Positions 10,974 through 22,613 of a stretch of DNA of 64,000 nt are shown piece by piece. Positions within the stretch are counted from its first letter, which is position 1. Each line of letters starts with the position of its first letter. Made by a program: the position numbers and the translations under genes. Under the pieces are notes generated by a model. The model worked only from the letters and a program-made list of their open reading frames with translations, searched no databases and was not told the origin of the DNA. Source of the DNA: Nymphaea colorata (Eukaryota > Streptophyta > Magnoliopsida > Nymphaeales > Nymphaeaceae); assembly GCF_008831285.2 (NCBI RefSeq), contig NC_045139.1, positions 26,877,308 to 26,941,307 on the forward strand. Direction: 5' to 3'.

Positions 10974-13900
10974 ATATGTCAAAGGTAGGCCGGAAAATAA
11001 AAACGACAAGGTGTGCTTACAATTAAACCAAAAAAGGTGAGAATGTAATTTGTTTATAGACACTAGTAATATTGGGGAAAAATATCATTGATATCTTTTT
11101 TTTTCCCTTACTCCCCAGTTAACAAAAATCATTTTAAGCTGCCCTTATTTAATGGCCATTATGAAAATAACGTATGTTCATTATTTAGATGAGAAAAGAT
11201 TAGCCCACTTTTTTTTATTGCAATTAGTGACATATTTTTTATTCTCAAGTTAACGAAAAATCATTTTGAGCCGTCATAATTTGATAGTCTTTGTGAAAAG
11301 AATTATCATCACCGGTATAGCGTTTCATAATATGCCTCAAAAATTGAGGCAGATTCATGAAATATCTTAAAAAATGTTTTATAAATTTGTTCCAACTTTT
11401 AAGATAGATTCATAAAACAGTTACAAATTGTTTTATTTATCTGGTGAGTCGGCCTTCAAATTTGAGGTAAATTTATAAAACACTATATTGCAGAGTTGGA
11501 GGAGTCTGACCTAATTTTTGAAGCAATTTCATTGAATGGTAATAATTTGTTACCAATGCCAAATGCCCTCTACCCATCAGAAATATCTTAGCAATCAGCT
11601 CAACAATGACAATATTTTCCTCAATAGTAACATCATTCACGCCCAACAAAATCCAAGTTGCATCAAAAGAAAGCCGTATAAAGAAGTCTTTAGGCGGCCT
11701 TGGTGCACCTATTTCCACCTTAAAAAATTTGCCTCTTCAAATTATTTTCGCTGTATAGAGTTCTTATCAAGGAAATTAATCCGTCTTTCCCTTGGCATGA
11801 AAATATATAGAATTCCCACCGGGGCCAGGGAATGGGAAAAATCCCTCTTTCCCTTGATCGCCCTTGGGAAGCCAGCTTTTGAAGAAATTCGTGCATTTCT
11901 CTCTAAAATTAAAACCACTTTGTCCTTGTCCCAAAAGACAGGAAGCGAACTATTTGAACTTTGTAATGCATACGTCATTTCTTTCCACAATTGAGTCGGC
12001 CTTGTAATGCATACAACTATTTTAACGAAAAGGGGAAAACGAGGCTGTGCCGCTGTGGTCCTGTGGTTTCCACCTAACGGCCCGTGCCCGCCCTAACGGG
12101 CCTTGGTTAACCTGGACCCGGCCCGTTTTGATGTCAGGCCTCCAACAGGCGGAAGCCCCACAATGGCAATACAAGGCCCAAGTACCAGGCGATCCGGCCC
12201 GGCGCCCAGGCCTACAATTGATTGGTGAAAGTACTGGTGGAAGTACGTTCTTTGTTTTAAAAGATAATGGCAGGTAAGGTGAGCAGTCTAGCGTAATTCA
12301 CTTTATTTATTCTAAATGATTGAACCCTGCATTTCCAACTTCTGTATATATATATATATGTCCTTGTGTTTAACCGGCTTAATTCCCAACTATGAAATCA
12401 ACTTACAAGCTGCGGCGGAGGCAGTTCTGGGCACTGTATGGGCAATTGCCCACACAAGCCAAGAAAAATGTTTATTTTTATGTTATCTGTCCCGGTAATT
12501 TTTCTTAAAAATTTAAAATTATATAAGTAGTGCCCTTTAACCCCAATTTTCTACTTCTCCCTGCTTAAACGGTGGCCAACAAAATGTACATCATTTATGT
12601 TTGAGTGGGTGGACTAAATGTCTTGAAGTACAGATGAGACATCCCATCCCAGAAGTCCATTTTCCAAATCGAACACAAGCCTGTTCATATGTATACTGGT
12701 ACTCAGGGCTCATTTGATGCACAGAAAAACACTGTACAGCAAAAAATTTTCTTTTGAGATGTACAGTTTTTCTATGCAACATCAAATGCATGTACTGCCA
12801 AATCAAGTGAATCTAGGAAGCTTATCCAGACAAAAAGTTGGACCCTAAGGTTGCATTTGATGGATCCGAGGCAAGATAAAAAGGTGTGTTTTGAGAATAG
12901 TAAGAACTTTAAATCATTCTACATGTTTAACATAACCATGAATCTAAGGTCGGATGGGAAGAGGTCGGACCTTAAATCCATGGATTTGAGATCCCTCCTA
13001 CAAATCTCAGTTAATCACGGATGAAACAAACACAACCTAACTATCAAGACACAATTAATTTTTTCAGTCTCAAAGCTGCTGATCTACATGAACTTTTAAC
13101 AGCGTGCAAGGTCCCTAGAATATCTGGACTCCCCAACTTTACATTTATAGGCAAATCGATCAAGAAAACAAGAATATAGATATTGTTAATTCATCCAAAA
13201 ACTTGAATGGTTGCATATTTGAATTTATCCCCTAAAAAAGCTAAGTGGTCGAATCTTATCTGTTATTAATTAAAGGAGATTATGCTATTCTATCAAACTT
13301 TTCCTAGCTGCAGTTTGTAAGATCATATTCGTGCATGAATAAAATTTATTCTTTGTCAAAGATCTGAAGTTTGAATGTTTTCTGTGAAGCATATGCATCT
13401 ACGATATTGGTGAAACTGCCACTTTGCTACCCAACCTTACGGATTAAAAAAATAAAAGGAATAACGATGATGATTGAGAGATGGATAGAAGAGCAGCACA
13501 TTAATTCATGTTTTAGACCCAAGGCAACACAAGTATCATCTTGTCTCTAACTCAAATATCACTAACTCTAACTAATCCTTTTCACCATTTAACAATCAAA
13601 CATACTATATAATTTCTAAATAAAACTACGGTCCAAGCAGTTCAAAAAGATTCTAAATTATTATTCGTTCAAACAATTCGTGAATGACTTGGTGGGTAGG
13701 TAACAGGCTAGGGACTGGAAAATTCAAAGATCATAAAATGGCAACCAATCAATGTAATATTTTTTCACTGAGTTCATGCGTAGTATAATTAGATATGTTT
13801 AAAGTATGACATTGTAATCCAGCCGGCATCGGCCAGAATCCAGCAAGGTCAATAATTGGGGAAAAATTAAGGGTTTTGTGTTTGTATGGATATTTCATGC

Positions 13901-14217
13901 AATTAATATATCAAATCGATAGTACTAAGCTCAACAAACTTTATTAAAAAGTTTTATGACCAAATGCAACTGAAAAACAGAAAAACATGGATACAAGTCC
14001 TAAACTAATATTATTACTTAAAATCATTGACAAATACGAAAAAACTTGACATTAAATGCGAGAGAACATATGTATTGTCGTGTATACGCCAAAAATGAAT
14101 AAAGAACACTTGAAATCGTTGAAAAACTATGGTAACTGCTGGTGGGAAGAAGAAAGAGGAGAAAGGAAAATAGAGAAGAAGAAGGACTAGGTAGAGTTAA
14201 AAAGTCGGGTAATCCTT
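10345..14217. repeat. Dispersed 3.9-kb non-coding repeat, copy 1
   Basis: It is collinear with 59109-62833 through almost its whole length, starting at 'gacttttctaacaagg' and ending at 'gggtaa(a)tcctt'. It lies within an insertion (about 10200-15050) that interrupts segmental duplication copy A relative to copy B. No transposase frame was found. Two short minus-strand frames (11473-11718, 11742-11990) recur in the sister copy with similar peptides (for example FFIRLSFDATWILLGVN), which may be a captured gene fragment I do not recognise. Positions about 12050-12260 in this copy are a GC-richer stretch with no match in copy 2. Confidence 0.85.
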
Positions 14218-14279
14218 TACTAATGCATGCATGATAAATGTTGGTAAAGATACTACTTAAAAACATCGATGAAAGTATT

Positions 14280-14645
14280 GTGGTAACTTTCATCAACGTT
14301 AGATAGACGTCAGTAAACGCTTTATTAGCAGCGTGATAAAAGGAAACTTATACGGACAAGAGGGGAGGCATGAGTCATGGTTGGCCAGAAAACACATACG
14401 CCAATGCAACGCGTCGGCGAAAAGTTGATTTTTACCAATGTCCACCCGTCGGTCATCAGTAAAAGATGAATTTCAACAACATTTTTCCAGCACGCATCGG
14501 TGAAGACTAAATTGCATCCAAGCTTGCTTCTGAAAGTCGGTGAGACGCGATCTTCTCTAACACACCTTCTTGAACGCGGGTAAAAATTCATTTTCAGCAA
14601 CGTCCGCCTTTCCATGCATCAGTGAATCAGCTTTTTTACGGTTCC
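14280..14645. repeat. Cluster of CACTA-like subterminal motifs
   Basis: Repeated motifs of the form GCGTCGGCGAAAA, CCGTCGGTCATCAGTAAAA and GCATCGGTGAAGA, in both orientations, resemble CACTA transposase-binding subterminal repeats. Together with those at 10640-10970 they bracket the 3.9-kb repeat. No clear terminal CACTA or TAGTG could be fixed on this side. Confidence 0.4.
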
Positions 14646-15250
14646 ATCTTCCAAAAAAATATCACTAGTTATCATCTCTTTGCTATTCTAATAATTTAGC
14701 TCTTGAACACACATACATATAAGTTTAAATCTGAATTTTAAGTAACATATCTACTGCATAGAAAATAAATTTCAGCCATAGAAATAAGATTTTTTATTTT
14801 TTCATAAGAATCTAATTAATTGATAAATCTATGCTGATCACCGTCTTATAACATTGAAGTTTTCACGTTACGCCTTAACGGTGAACAATTAATGTAGGCT
14901 AAACGGCAAGATCAATCTGAAATAAGTGGTAATTTATGGAAGCGGAATATCACAAACAATTAATAATAACACCCGTATGAAAATAAATAATAGGGAAGAA
15001 AAACCCGAGGAACAATAATAATATCAAGGAGGAACCAAGACGGAACTAAAAAGAGCAAAGAAGTGTTCACCTTTGTAAAATTAAGGACAAAAAGGGCCTC
15101 CCACACGACTTGCAAAAGGACAAAGAAGCCATCCACATAGTCACATGGGTGGTGGGTGCATCTCGAACCTATGTATCAACCACTCGAACCTATGTATCAA
15201 CCACCCTAAGCTGTGGCGACTTCGGACCCATCAGACCGGTGGGTGGATGC
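14646..15250. other. No gene; junction back into the segmental duplication
   Basis: AT-rich sequence of unknown origin runs to about 15045. Homology to copy B (36215 onward) then resumes with a 'caaaaaggcc...cttgcaaaagg' landmark. Nothing coding is seen. Confidence 0.5.
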
Positions 15251-15289
15251 CAAGAATAAGACTGCAGTCTGCAGAGTGCAGAGTGAGTC

Positions 15290-15830
15290 AAGCCAACTCA
15301 GGTTCAACTTGAACTTGCTTGATTCAAGCTCGACTCAAAGTTACTTGTACAACTCAACATGAGCGTAAACCATTTATAAATCACTCGAGCCCGAGTTCAA
15401 ATTTATGCTCGAAATATTAATTAAAAGAGCCGAATTCGAGTTGTTAAAACTCAACTACTTAAGCATGTCATGAATGAGATATTTTAGTGCATTATTTCTT
15501 TGGATTTTTTCTTAGATAGTCGTTCATAGTTGAATTGGTCAAAAGAAACTAGTTGAACAAGTTAATGAGCTAAACAAGTTTTTTTTTTAAAAAAAAACAG
15601 ACAAGTTATGTTAACCAAAACGTATTAAAGGAGTTAAGTCAGTCGAGCTTGAGCTCGAGCTCGACATTGTATTGTGAACTTGAGTTCGGGACTATTCTAC
15701 GAAACATGTCTTAAGTTCCAAGCATGCATGCCCGAACTCGAGTTTTTTGGGTCAAGTCAAGCTTGAGTTCACCCAACTCCAGCTAGAGTCAGCTCGTGTA
15801 CAGCTTAGCTAAGAGCACGCGTAGCTGGGT
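15290..15830. repeat. GAGCTCGA-rich degenerate interspersed repeat
   Basis: Repeated short motifs of the type 'aagctcgactc', 'gagctcgagctcg' and 'cccgaactcgag' fill this stretch. Similar sequence occurs at 33950-34390 and 36420-36870. This is a common style of plant repeat built on alternating CGAGCT units. The family is not identified. Confidence 0.6.
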
Positions 15831-15918
15831 ATCAACAATTATTCCCTGTTAATTGTAAATTTAAAAAAAAAAGAAATTGAGGTGGGGCAGGCCCATGCCA
15901 GCTCTACCTTAATTTCGC

Positions 15919-15922
<4 letters not shown>

Positions 15923-15991
<69 letters not shown>
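15923..15991. repeat. (TA)n microsatellite
   Basis: An uninterrupted TA run of about 69 bases. Other (TA)n runs occur at about 17363-17394 and 59153-59202. Confidence 0.97.
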
Positions 15992-15995
<4 letters not shown>

Positions 15996-16346
15996 ATTGG
16001 CACCATCCGAGCTGCCACGGTTGAAACTAAGGCTGGAATTATTTGGAAGGCGATCGGAAGGCAGATAAACCAAATTAGGAAGCTGGGTTTTCAAAGAACC
16101 AGCAGACAAACTAGACTCTGCTTTTGTGGTAGAAACAATCAAGTGATGGCCGCATCTTGGAGAGTGTACATTATTAATTTGGTTGGTCTTCACGTAGATC
16201 CAAGTGTCAAGACTCATTGTATGGTCTCCATGCAGATGCAGCTAAGCTAGCTGTTAGGCCGCCTCCTGTAAGGGGTCTCTGATCTCATCGTCTTACGCAG
16301 AGCAGGTTAAGACAGTTCGTTTTCTAGGTGTTAGCCTCTCTGTCTG

Positions 16347-16348
<2 letters not shown>

Positions 16349-16407
<59 letters not shown>
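16349..16407. repeat. (TC)n microsatellite
   Basis: An uninterrupted TC run. The equivalent site in duplication copy B (37592-37633) is also a CT run, followed by a GT run, so the microsatellite predates the duplication. Confidence 0.97.
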
Positions 16408-16410
<3 letters not shown>

Positions 16411-17290
16411 GGTTATCGTTCTTATCTATCTCCCCGTCTCTTGCGTGGGCGAGAACTTTAATCTCTGATTCTACTCATTGTTATCAAATTTTGTAAATTA
16501 AATTTCGTAAGGACGCCTAATTACCTTTTCCTATATAGTGTTAAAAGGTCAGTACCTAAGTCTTGCACTATTAATGAAAACAACTATTTAACCATTAACA
16601 ATCTGCTGGTACTAACTTCAGCTTGGTTAATATGATAAAGAAAATATAAGTTCATTAGTCTGTTTAGCTTTCTACTTCTTAGTCTGTTTAGCTTTATGGG
16701 ATTCTCTTATATTAGTGTGGAAAGTTGTTCTAGAAAACCTAATTGTATTACTAAATTTAAACATTTTTTTTTATTTTTTAGAGAGTAAAATGGTACGATT
16801 TTTACTAATTTAACAATTCAATGCACGTACCAATATTTTGACTTCAGCTACGCTGTTTATTATTGCCAATTTTTTAGGTTTCTCTTGAAGTTTTCTGGTA
16901 AACTTAAAAATATAGAGAGAATCTTCAATCATATAAAATGCCAATTTTCCCATACTGCCGAAAAAATTGCTGTTGTTCTTAAAACTGAGATGAATTTTAA
17001 ATTCTATAGTTAATAATGCAAGAAAAAACTAGAGCATAATAAGCAAAAAAGTTCAGACAATAAATAATATGGTATAGTTGAACTAAAACTGATAACCTTG
17101 GATAATCCACCTTGTAAGTAAACTGATATATAGAAATCTCTTAGCCTAACTGAAGCTCATCGATGTGCTTCCCCCTCATTTTGTGTCTTCTTAACGGAGA
17201 CGGGGTCGACCTTTCATCCTTCAGGCTTGTCTGCTGAATCAAGGGCCAAGGCAATATTACTTCAATTTCGACCAACATTATTTAGTAGCC

Positions 17291-17356
17291 ATGCCAACTC
17301 CCATGCGTCCCAAAACTCTATTTGCTCCATTCAAACCAGACATGCATTGAATTCCA

Positions 17357-17396
<40 letters not shown>

Positions 17397-18190
17397 GATC
17401 TATGTCTGAATGGGCAGACTAATTAAATGTCTCGAAGCGTACTTAAGACATGCAATCTGAGAAGTACTTCAAAATCAAACACAAAAATGTACATATATGG
17501 GTCTCAATCTTGTATCCCGAGTACCCTGAAACAATTTTTTTCAATCTTAGAAACATCGCGGATCTTCCACAACTTTATAATTGTAACAGTACCGCTCAGA
17601 CCCCTTGAATAGTTTGACGACTTAGCCTTCCATTTGCAGGCACATGGAGACAACAAGATTCAGATAGTGAATATATCCAAAAACTTAAGTACGTGGTTGC
17701 ATAGATCTCCTATAGAAGATAACTGGTCCTCTTTTTTTTATCGATATATGTAATTTAGTGCATAATGTCAAAGAAAGCTGAAAGAAATATCTTTTCTAGA
17801 TGATGCAATGTAATAATGATTTGTTCCTCCAGTTTTATTAAATCATTTACATTCAAACTTTTGAACACAACTCCTTGAAAAAACCAAAGAGTTCTATTAG
17901 CACAAAGCTCACGTTTTTTGGTAGTGTTCTTCGCATGGCTAATGGAAGAAATTAGTGCGTCAGCATATGGCAGTCATGACTTTTAAGCCCAGAAATTAAA
18001 TTTTATGCTCTTTTGTATGCACACGTCAAGAAATGTTTGCAATGTTTGCAGAGTAGCCATCCCAAACTTTGATATGTTTTAGTACTTTGCAATGACATCA
18101 TTCTTTTTCTTGTGCATTGAGAAACATGTCAGAGGCAAATGAACTCTATCAGAATGTCCAAGTCGTACTTGAATGTCTTATAGACATAGC
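17291..18190. other. No gene recognised
   Basis: AT-rich sequence beyond the end of the segmental duplication, containing a (TA)n run near 17363-17394. No domain-bearing frame was seen. Confidence 0.5.
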
Positions 18191-18197
18191 TTCCAAA

Positions 18198-19649
18198 TCA
18201 ATCCGACCATATACTACGTCTTTCAATTTTCTTTCTATATGAAGTAATGTCCCAATGAGGTTGTCGCACACATTTTTCTCTATATGTTATGTTGCCAACA
18301 AGATAATATGTTTTTTTTCCTCCAATTGTATGGCAAATGTTGAATAAGAACTTTTTACCCATACTAAGTGTTGATACCTTCAACTTTATTTAATATGTCT
18401 TGTCCATAAGTACAATAGGAGCACAACCCACTTCATTAGTCTCATCAAAAGAATGTGCATTGTGATGATAGCCATGGTCCATTGGCAACCACCGGTAGTG
18501 TCCCATATAACACTCTTTATTAGAGCCATGTTGACAATGGAAATATGTATCCATATGGCAACAACGACAAGCTAATTGACCTTTGGTACTCCACCCAGAC
18601 AGATTTGCATATACAGGAAAATCATTAATCGTCCACAAAAATGCTGGTTGAAGTTGAAATCTTTCTCTTTTTGATGCATCGTACCTCTCCATCCCAACAT
18701 CCCATAATTCTTTCAACTCTTAAGTGGTTGCACATACAAATCAATATCTTGTCCCAGATTATTGGATATGAGCACTGAGAGTATGAAATAAGGTTGCTTT
18801 ATGCACATATGAGGAGGCATATTATATGGAATTAGTACAACTCACCATGTAGAATGGGTCGTACTCATCATCCAAAAAGGATTGAAGTCATCACTTGCTA
18901 ATCCGAGTTTAACATTTTGAGGAATATAAGCAAAGAAAGTATTCCATGCATTAAAAGTTTTCCAAGCTAATGAATCTATTGGAAGCCTCAAAATGTTGTT
19001 TTGGTATGTCCTTCGGTATGCCATCTCAAGTCGACTACTGTCTTTGATGACATAAAAAGCTTCTGAAGTTTTGGTATCAAAGAAAGTGATGCACAACATT
19101 AGCAAAAATCTTGATTACCTTAACTTATTTGTTTATGGTCTGACTTGGTAATTCACTCATTATTTTCCATCTAGATGTCCCACAAAAGTCATATTTTTCC
19201 TTTGTTTTTGCATCTTTTCAATACAATATACAATGCTTTGGATATGCATCAATCTTCACATAACTGGAGGAAAAATCTTTGATAATCTTTTTCATCTCAT
19301 TATAAAATTTCAAGAGATTCTTCTTTCAACAGTTCAAGAAACATGGTAAAAGACTTGTTGCACCATTCACATAAGCATTTTATTTAAAAGAGTAGAACCA
19401 AAAAATACAATTTACTAAGCCACGTGCAACTTGGGCATAGTTCTTGGTCTGCATCCTTCAATAACTTATTAAATGAATCAAATTTGTAGTATGACTATTC
19501 ATGGTTTGGTGCTTCTCTTCATCTAACCCAATACCTAAGCTCGATGCTATAAACATATCATGCAACATTTCATGCATCTCATTTTCATCTGACTGTGGAG
19601 GTAGGTACAAGAAGTTGTTGCATTTTATGCATGGACATTTTGATCCCAC
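18198..19649 (-). pseudogene. Decayed CACTA (En/Spm) TNP2-type transposase
   Basis: Read on the minus strand, 19649-19458 has the cysteine pattern of the transposase-associated domain (CPCIKCNN). Positions 19105-18842 encode a TNP2-like start containing NVKLGLASDDFNPF. Positions 18716-18390 encode the TNP2 signature FLWTINDFPVYANLSGWSTKG followed by a Cys/His-rich stretch, and 18383-18198 a further TNP2-like piece. The pieces are in the right order but lie in different frames with many stops, so this is a relic. No CACTA termini were tied to it. TNP2-type proteins act in cut-and-paste transposition of CACTA elements. Confidence 0.85.
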
Positions 19650-21293
19650 TATTAATCTTTCGAGAGTTCAAAAGGGCAAATACTATAAATTCTTTTGCTC
19701 TAGTCACATATTCCTTGACCTATGAAATATAATAACTATTGTTATTATAATGTCTACAACAAAATTACTCAAAAGTCAACTGGTATCCTTCCCTATTCAT
19801 CCAAGTCTTGTCTTCCATTCAAATTAAATAATTTAGAAAATTCATCAATCTCCATTCTCCTTAGCAAAATTCTTCAATCTGACATGATTAGTAGGTATTT
19901 CAATAGAAACATGGTTAATGTTCCTTAGACAAGGATATTACATAAACGTCTCATAAGTCACACCTCTTGATGACAAAGAAATGACATGGACCTATAAAAG
20001 CTTTTTTAAAAAGAAGATCTGTAAGACTTTAGAACAAATTTAGGATATTTCCTAAAGTCAAATTCAAATGATCAAATCCAACTCTCATAGGAGTCAACAT
20101 TTCTATGTTTTTTAATTAGATCTAGATATTCTACCAGATCTAACCAAACAAATTTGAAATTAGATATATCAATAATCCTTACTATCTATTAACTATAGAG
20201 AGCTTCCACCTTTGGTAAAGTTGAGATTTGAAAGTGGATGATTTCAGAAGAAATCTTAGGCATTGGAAAAGAGCTAGGTCTTGCATTGCCCTATCATACT
20301 TCTTCTTTTCAATAATAAGTTCTCTTAAAGGAAACTTAGATTTGAACCCCCTTGAATTTAGTAAACAAACATCTACCTCCTTGCTCCAGCTTAACTCCCT
20401 TTTACAACCTAGAGATTAAAAAGAAGAAAATAAGTAAGTGGCAACATTTATGTCTACTGATGGAACCAAAATTTTGGACTAAGAGATACTAATTAGGAAA
20501 GTCCAGCGCGATACATAAATGTGTCAAATTTTAAATTATCAATACGAAAATAAAGAGGTCTTATAAGGCTGGTTCAGCTCATATGTGGCTTTGCTACTAT
20601 TCATGGCTGCATTGAGTTTAGCTTTATTATTCGAAGAAAAAAAGATTCAAAAGATGTTGACCCTCTTTAAAACAAGAGTCCAAGGCAACACCATTAAAGT
20701 AAAAAAACTAAAGACAAAAAATCCCTACCCTACAATTTTATCTCACCTCTAAGTAATGAGATAATGAATTGTTAATTCATTAATCCTCATATTTGATGTT
20801 TAACTTCAAACCAAAAAAATGTTTGTATCTGAACATTTTAGCATGTAGTTGTTAATTTATAATTCTTAATTTAAGTTACAACTGTCCATTTAAAAGATGA
20901 TCTTGTTAGAGAGTGACCTCTACAGTTAAATCAATGAATTAAGGCATCAAAGTTTGAAATATAACTCTTGGCAGCCTAAAAAACTTGTCTCTCTCTGGCA
21001 ACACATTTGGTTACAAGCTTATAACAACTTACTAATAAATACACCTACAACATTTTTCATGATCAAGCCGATCTATTTGAAGGCACAAATTGGCAGGTCT
21101 ATGGTTGGTAAAACTGTCAAGCCTCAAGAGTATATCCATGATGCATGAGAAGCCTATCATGGATTTCCAACTTATGCCTTCTAGTCAATCTCATGACCTT
21201 TACAAGCTGCCCCCGCTAACTTGAGGTAGATCTTTTGTAGGACCTTAAAATTATTACATGAAACACATGCACATGCCTTAGCCCTTGAGCAAT

Positions 21294-21383
21294 TTAGGCT
21301 TTATAATTGTAGCACATTTGTGAGCAATCCCAGCCACATTAGGCTTTATAATTGTAGCACATTTGTGAGCCATCCCAGCCACA
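21294..21383. repeat. 45-bp tandem repeat, 2 copies
   Basis: Units 21294-21338 and 21339-21383 (starting TTAGGCTTTATAATTG) differ by a single base. Confidence 0.9.
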
Positions 21384-21441
21384 TTATCATGAAATTTTCG
21401 AGTTCCCATTAAACTTGGGGGACAGTACAAGTGACAGACAT

Positions 21442-21460
21442 GGGGGGGGGGGGGTGGGGG
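21442..21460 (+). other. G-run (G13-T-G5), potential G-quadruplex
   Basis: Thirteen Gs, one T and five Gs in an AT-rich setting. On the opposite strand it is a long C run. Confidence 0.85.
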
Positions 21461-22083
21461 CTGTGGATTGATCACTTGGGGGTAGTGTGGACAGTGGGAA
21501 CCATTTTATAAGAGGTGACAAATTGGAAGTAAGGACATTCAAGAAAGACTGAAATGATATTTCTTTAAATGCATAACTACCATTAAAGAACTTTCTAGTC
21601 CCTACTTCTGTCATACTGATCATAGTTAACATAAAATAACATCAACTACTCACCCAATAGTTCAATGTTTTGGTGAAACACTAAAAAGTACTTTATAATT
21701 TGGCCATTCATGAATAGGCATTTAACACTCGAACTCAAGAAGCAAATTCCATGAAATAAACAATATTTCTTTTATGTTAGACCTCAAAGGAAAAATAGGA
21801 AGACAATGAAAAATAAATAATTGAACATTGAAAACTCCAACCTCTAGCCTAATAAGAACACTCCAATTGGGAAAAATTCTCATATCCCAATCAGCTATAG
21901 CAGCATCCTACTTCCTAAACTTGTTAGTTTGATCTTGTAATTCTGAGTTCCAATCTTTTACAATCTGTAGCAATTTAATCATTATACAACCTAAATTGTG
22001 AAATAGAAAGAGCAAATAAAACTTAATTTTTCCTTTAAGGTCCTTTGATATTGGATACAGGATACTAACATGATGTAGTTTTA

Positions 22084-22091
22084 TCTGCACG
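22084..22091. repeat. 8-bp target-site duplication TCTGCACG, left copy
   Basis: TCTGCACG at 22084-22091 is repeated exactly at 26585-26592, outside the hAT termini. Eight base pairs is the family standard. Confidence 0.92.
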
Positions 22092-22099
22092 CAATGATA

Positions 22100-22290
22100 C
22101 CTGGGTGCGTCCAACTTGAACCCGCACCCGTGTCGACGCGTTTCGGGTGCGGGTGCGGGTGCGCACCCAAAAAGGTCAACGTGAGTCGGGTGCGGTCAGC
22201 CGCACCTGACTGAATTCGTCCATTTCCGGACGCGCACCCGACTCGCGTTTGACGCGAGTCGGGTGCGGTCAAGCTGCACCTGCCCTTTTC
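22100..22290. promoter_or_regulatory. hAT left subterminal repeat array (GGGTGC/GCACCC)
   Basis: Many copies of GGGTGCG and its complement occur here, including clustered direct copies around 22144-22168 and inverted copies around 22230-22270. Right-end counterparts are at 26500-26575. In hAT elements, short subterminal motifs bind the transposase. That this hexamer does so here is inference from its position and copy number at both ends. Confidence 0.6.
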
Positions 22291-22457
22291 CGTCAACATT
22301 TTGGGCGTTTTTTTAATTTTAACATGATTTAGGTTAGGGCACGCTCGGCTAGTCGGCTTCTCTCCCTCTCCCTCTCGCCCTCTTTCTGCTCTCTGTGCTG
22401 CCCTCTCGCCCTCTCTCTGCTCTCTGTGTTGCCCTCTCTATCTCTCTGCTCTCTGTG

Positions 22458-22613
22458 CTGCTCCCTCTCTCTGCGACGCCGCCGGCCGCTCCTTCTCTCT
22501 GCACTGCTCCCTCTCTCTGCGACGCCGCCGGCCGCTCCTTCTCTCTGCACTGCTCCCTCTCTCTGCGACGCCGCCGGCCGCTCCTTCTGTTTGCGCTGCT
22601 CCCTCTCTCTGCG
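22458..22613 (+). repeat. 46-bp tandem repeat (3.4 copies) in the hAT leader
   Basis: Units start at 22458, 22504 and 22550, with a partial unit at 22596. Each is a CT-rich block plus a GACGCCGCCGGCCGCTCC block. It lies in the leader upstream of the transposase start. Open frames through it on both strands arise from the repeat. Confidence 0.9.

Larger units (their letters stand above)
1530..17290. repeat. Segmental duplication, copy A (glucanase pseudogene copy)
   Basis: This block is collinear with 32290-38570. Matching landmarks are: the 3' flank of the glucanase (1570-1946 and 32336-32705); exon 2, intron and exon 1; upstream sequence around 9480-9560 and 35800-35880; the segment around 10040-10180 and 36065-36170; and, after a 4.8-kb insertion, 15050-15140 and 36215-36300, then 15995-16300 and 37265-37550 through to about 17290 and 38570. 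Copy A is longer because it holds a copia element (2473-7920) and a second insertion (about 10200-15050). Edges were judged by eye and may be off by tens of bases. Exons are far more similar than introns and flanks. Confidence 0.85.
19650..22083. other. No gene recognised; AT-rich flank of the hAT insertion
   Basis: Several short frames exist but none has a recognisable domain. It contains a 45-bp tandem repeat (21294-21383) and a G-rich run (21442-21460). It was contiguous with 26593 onward before the hAT element inserted. Confidence 0.5.

Noticed and set aside
21294-21383. CRISPR-like direct repeat
   Set aside because: There are only two adjacent units with no spacers, in plant nuclear DNA; this is an ordinary tandem duplication.
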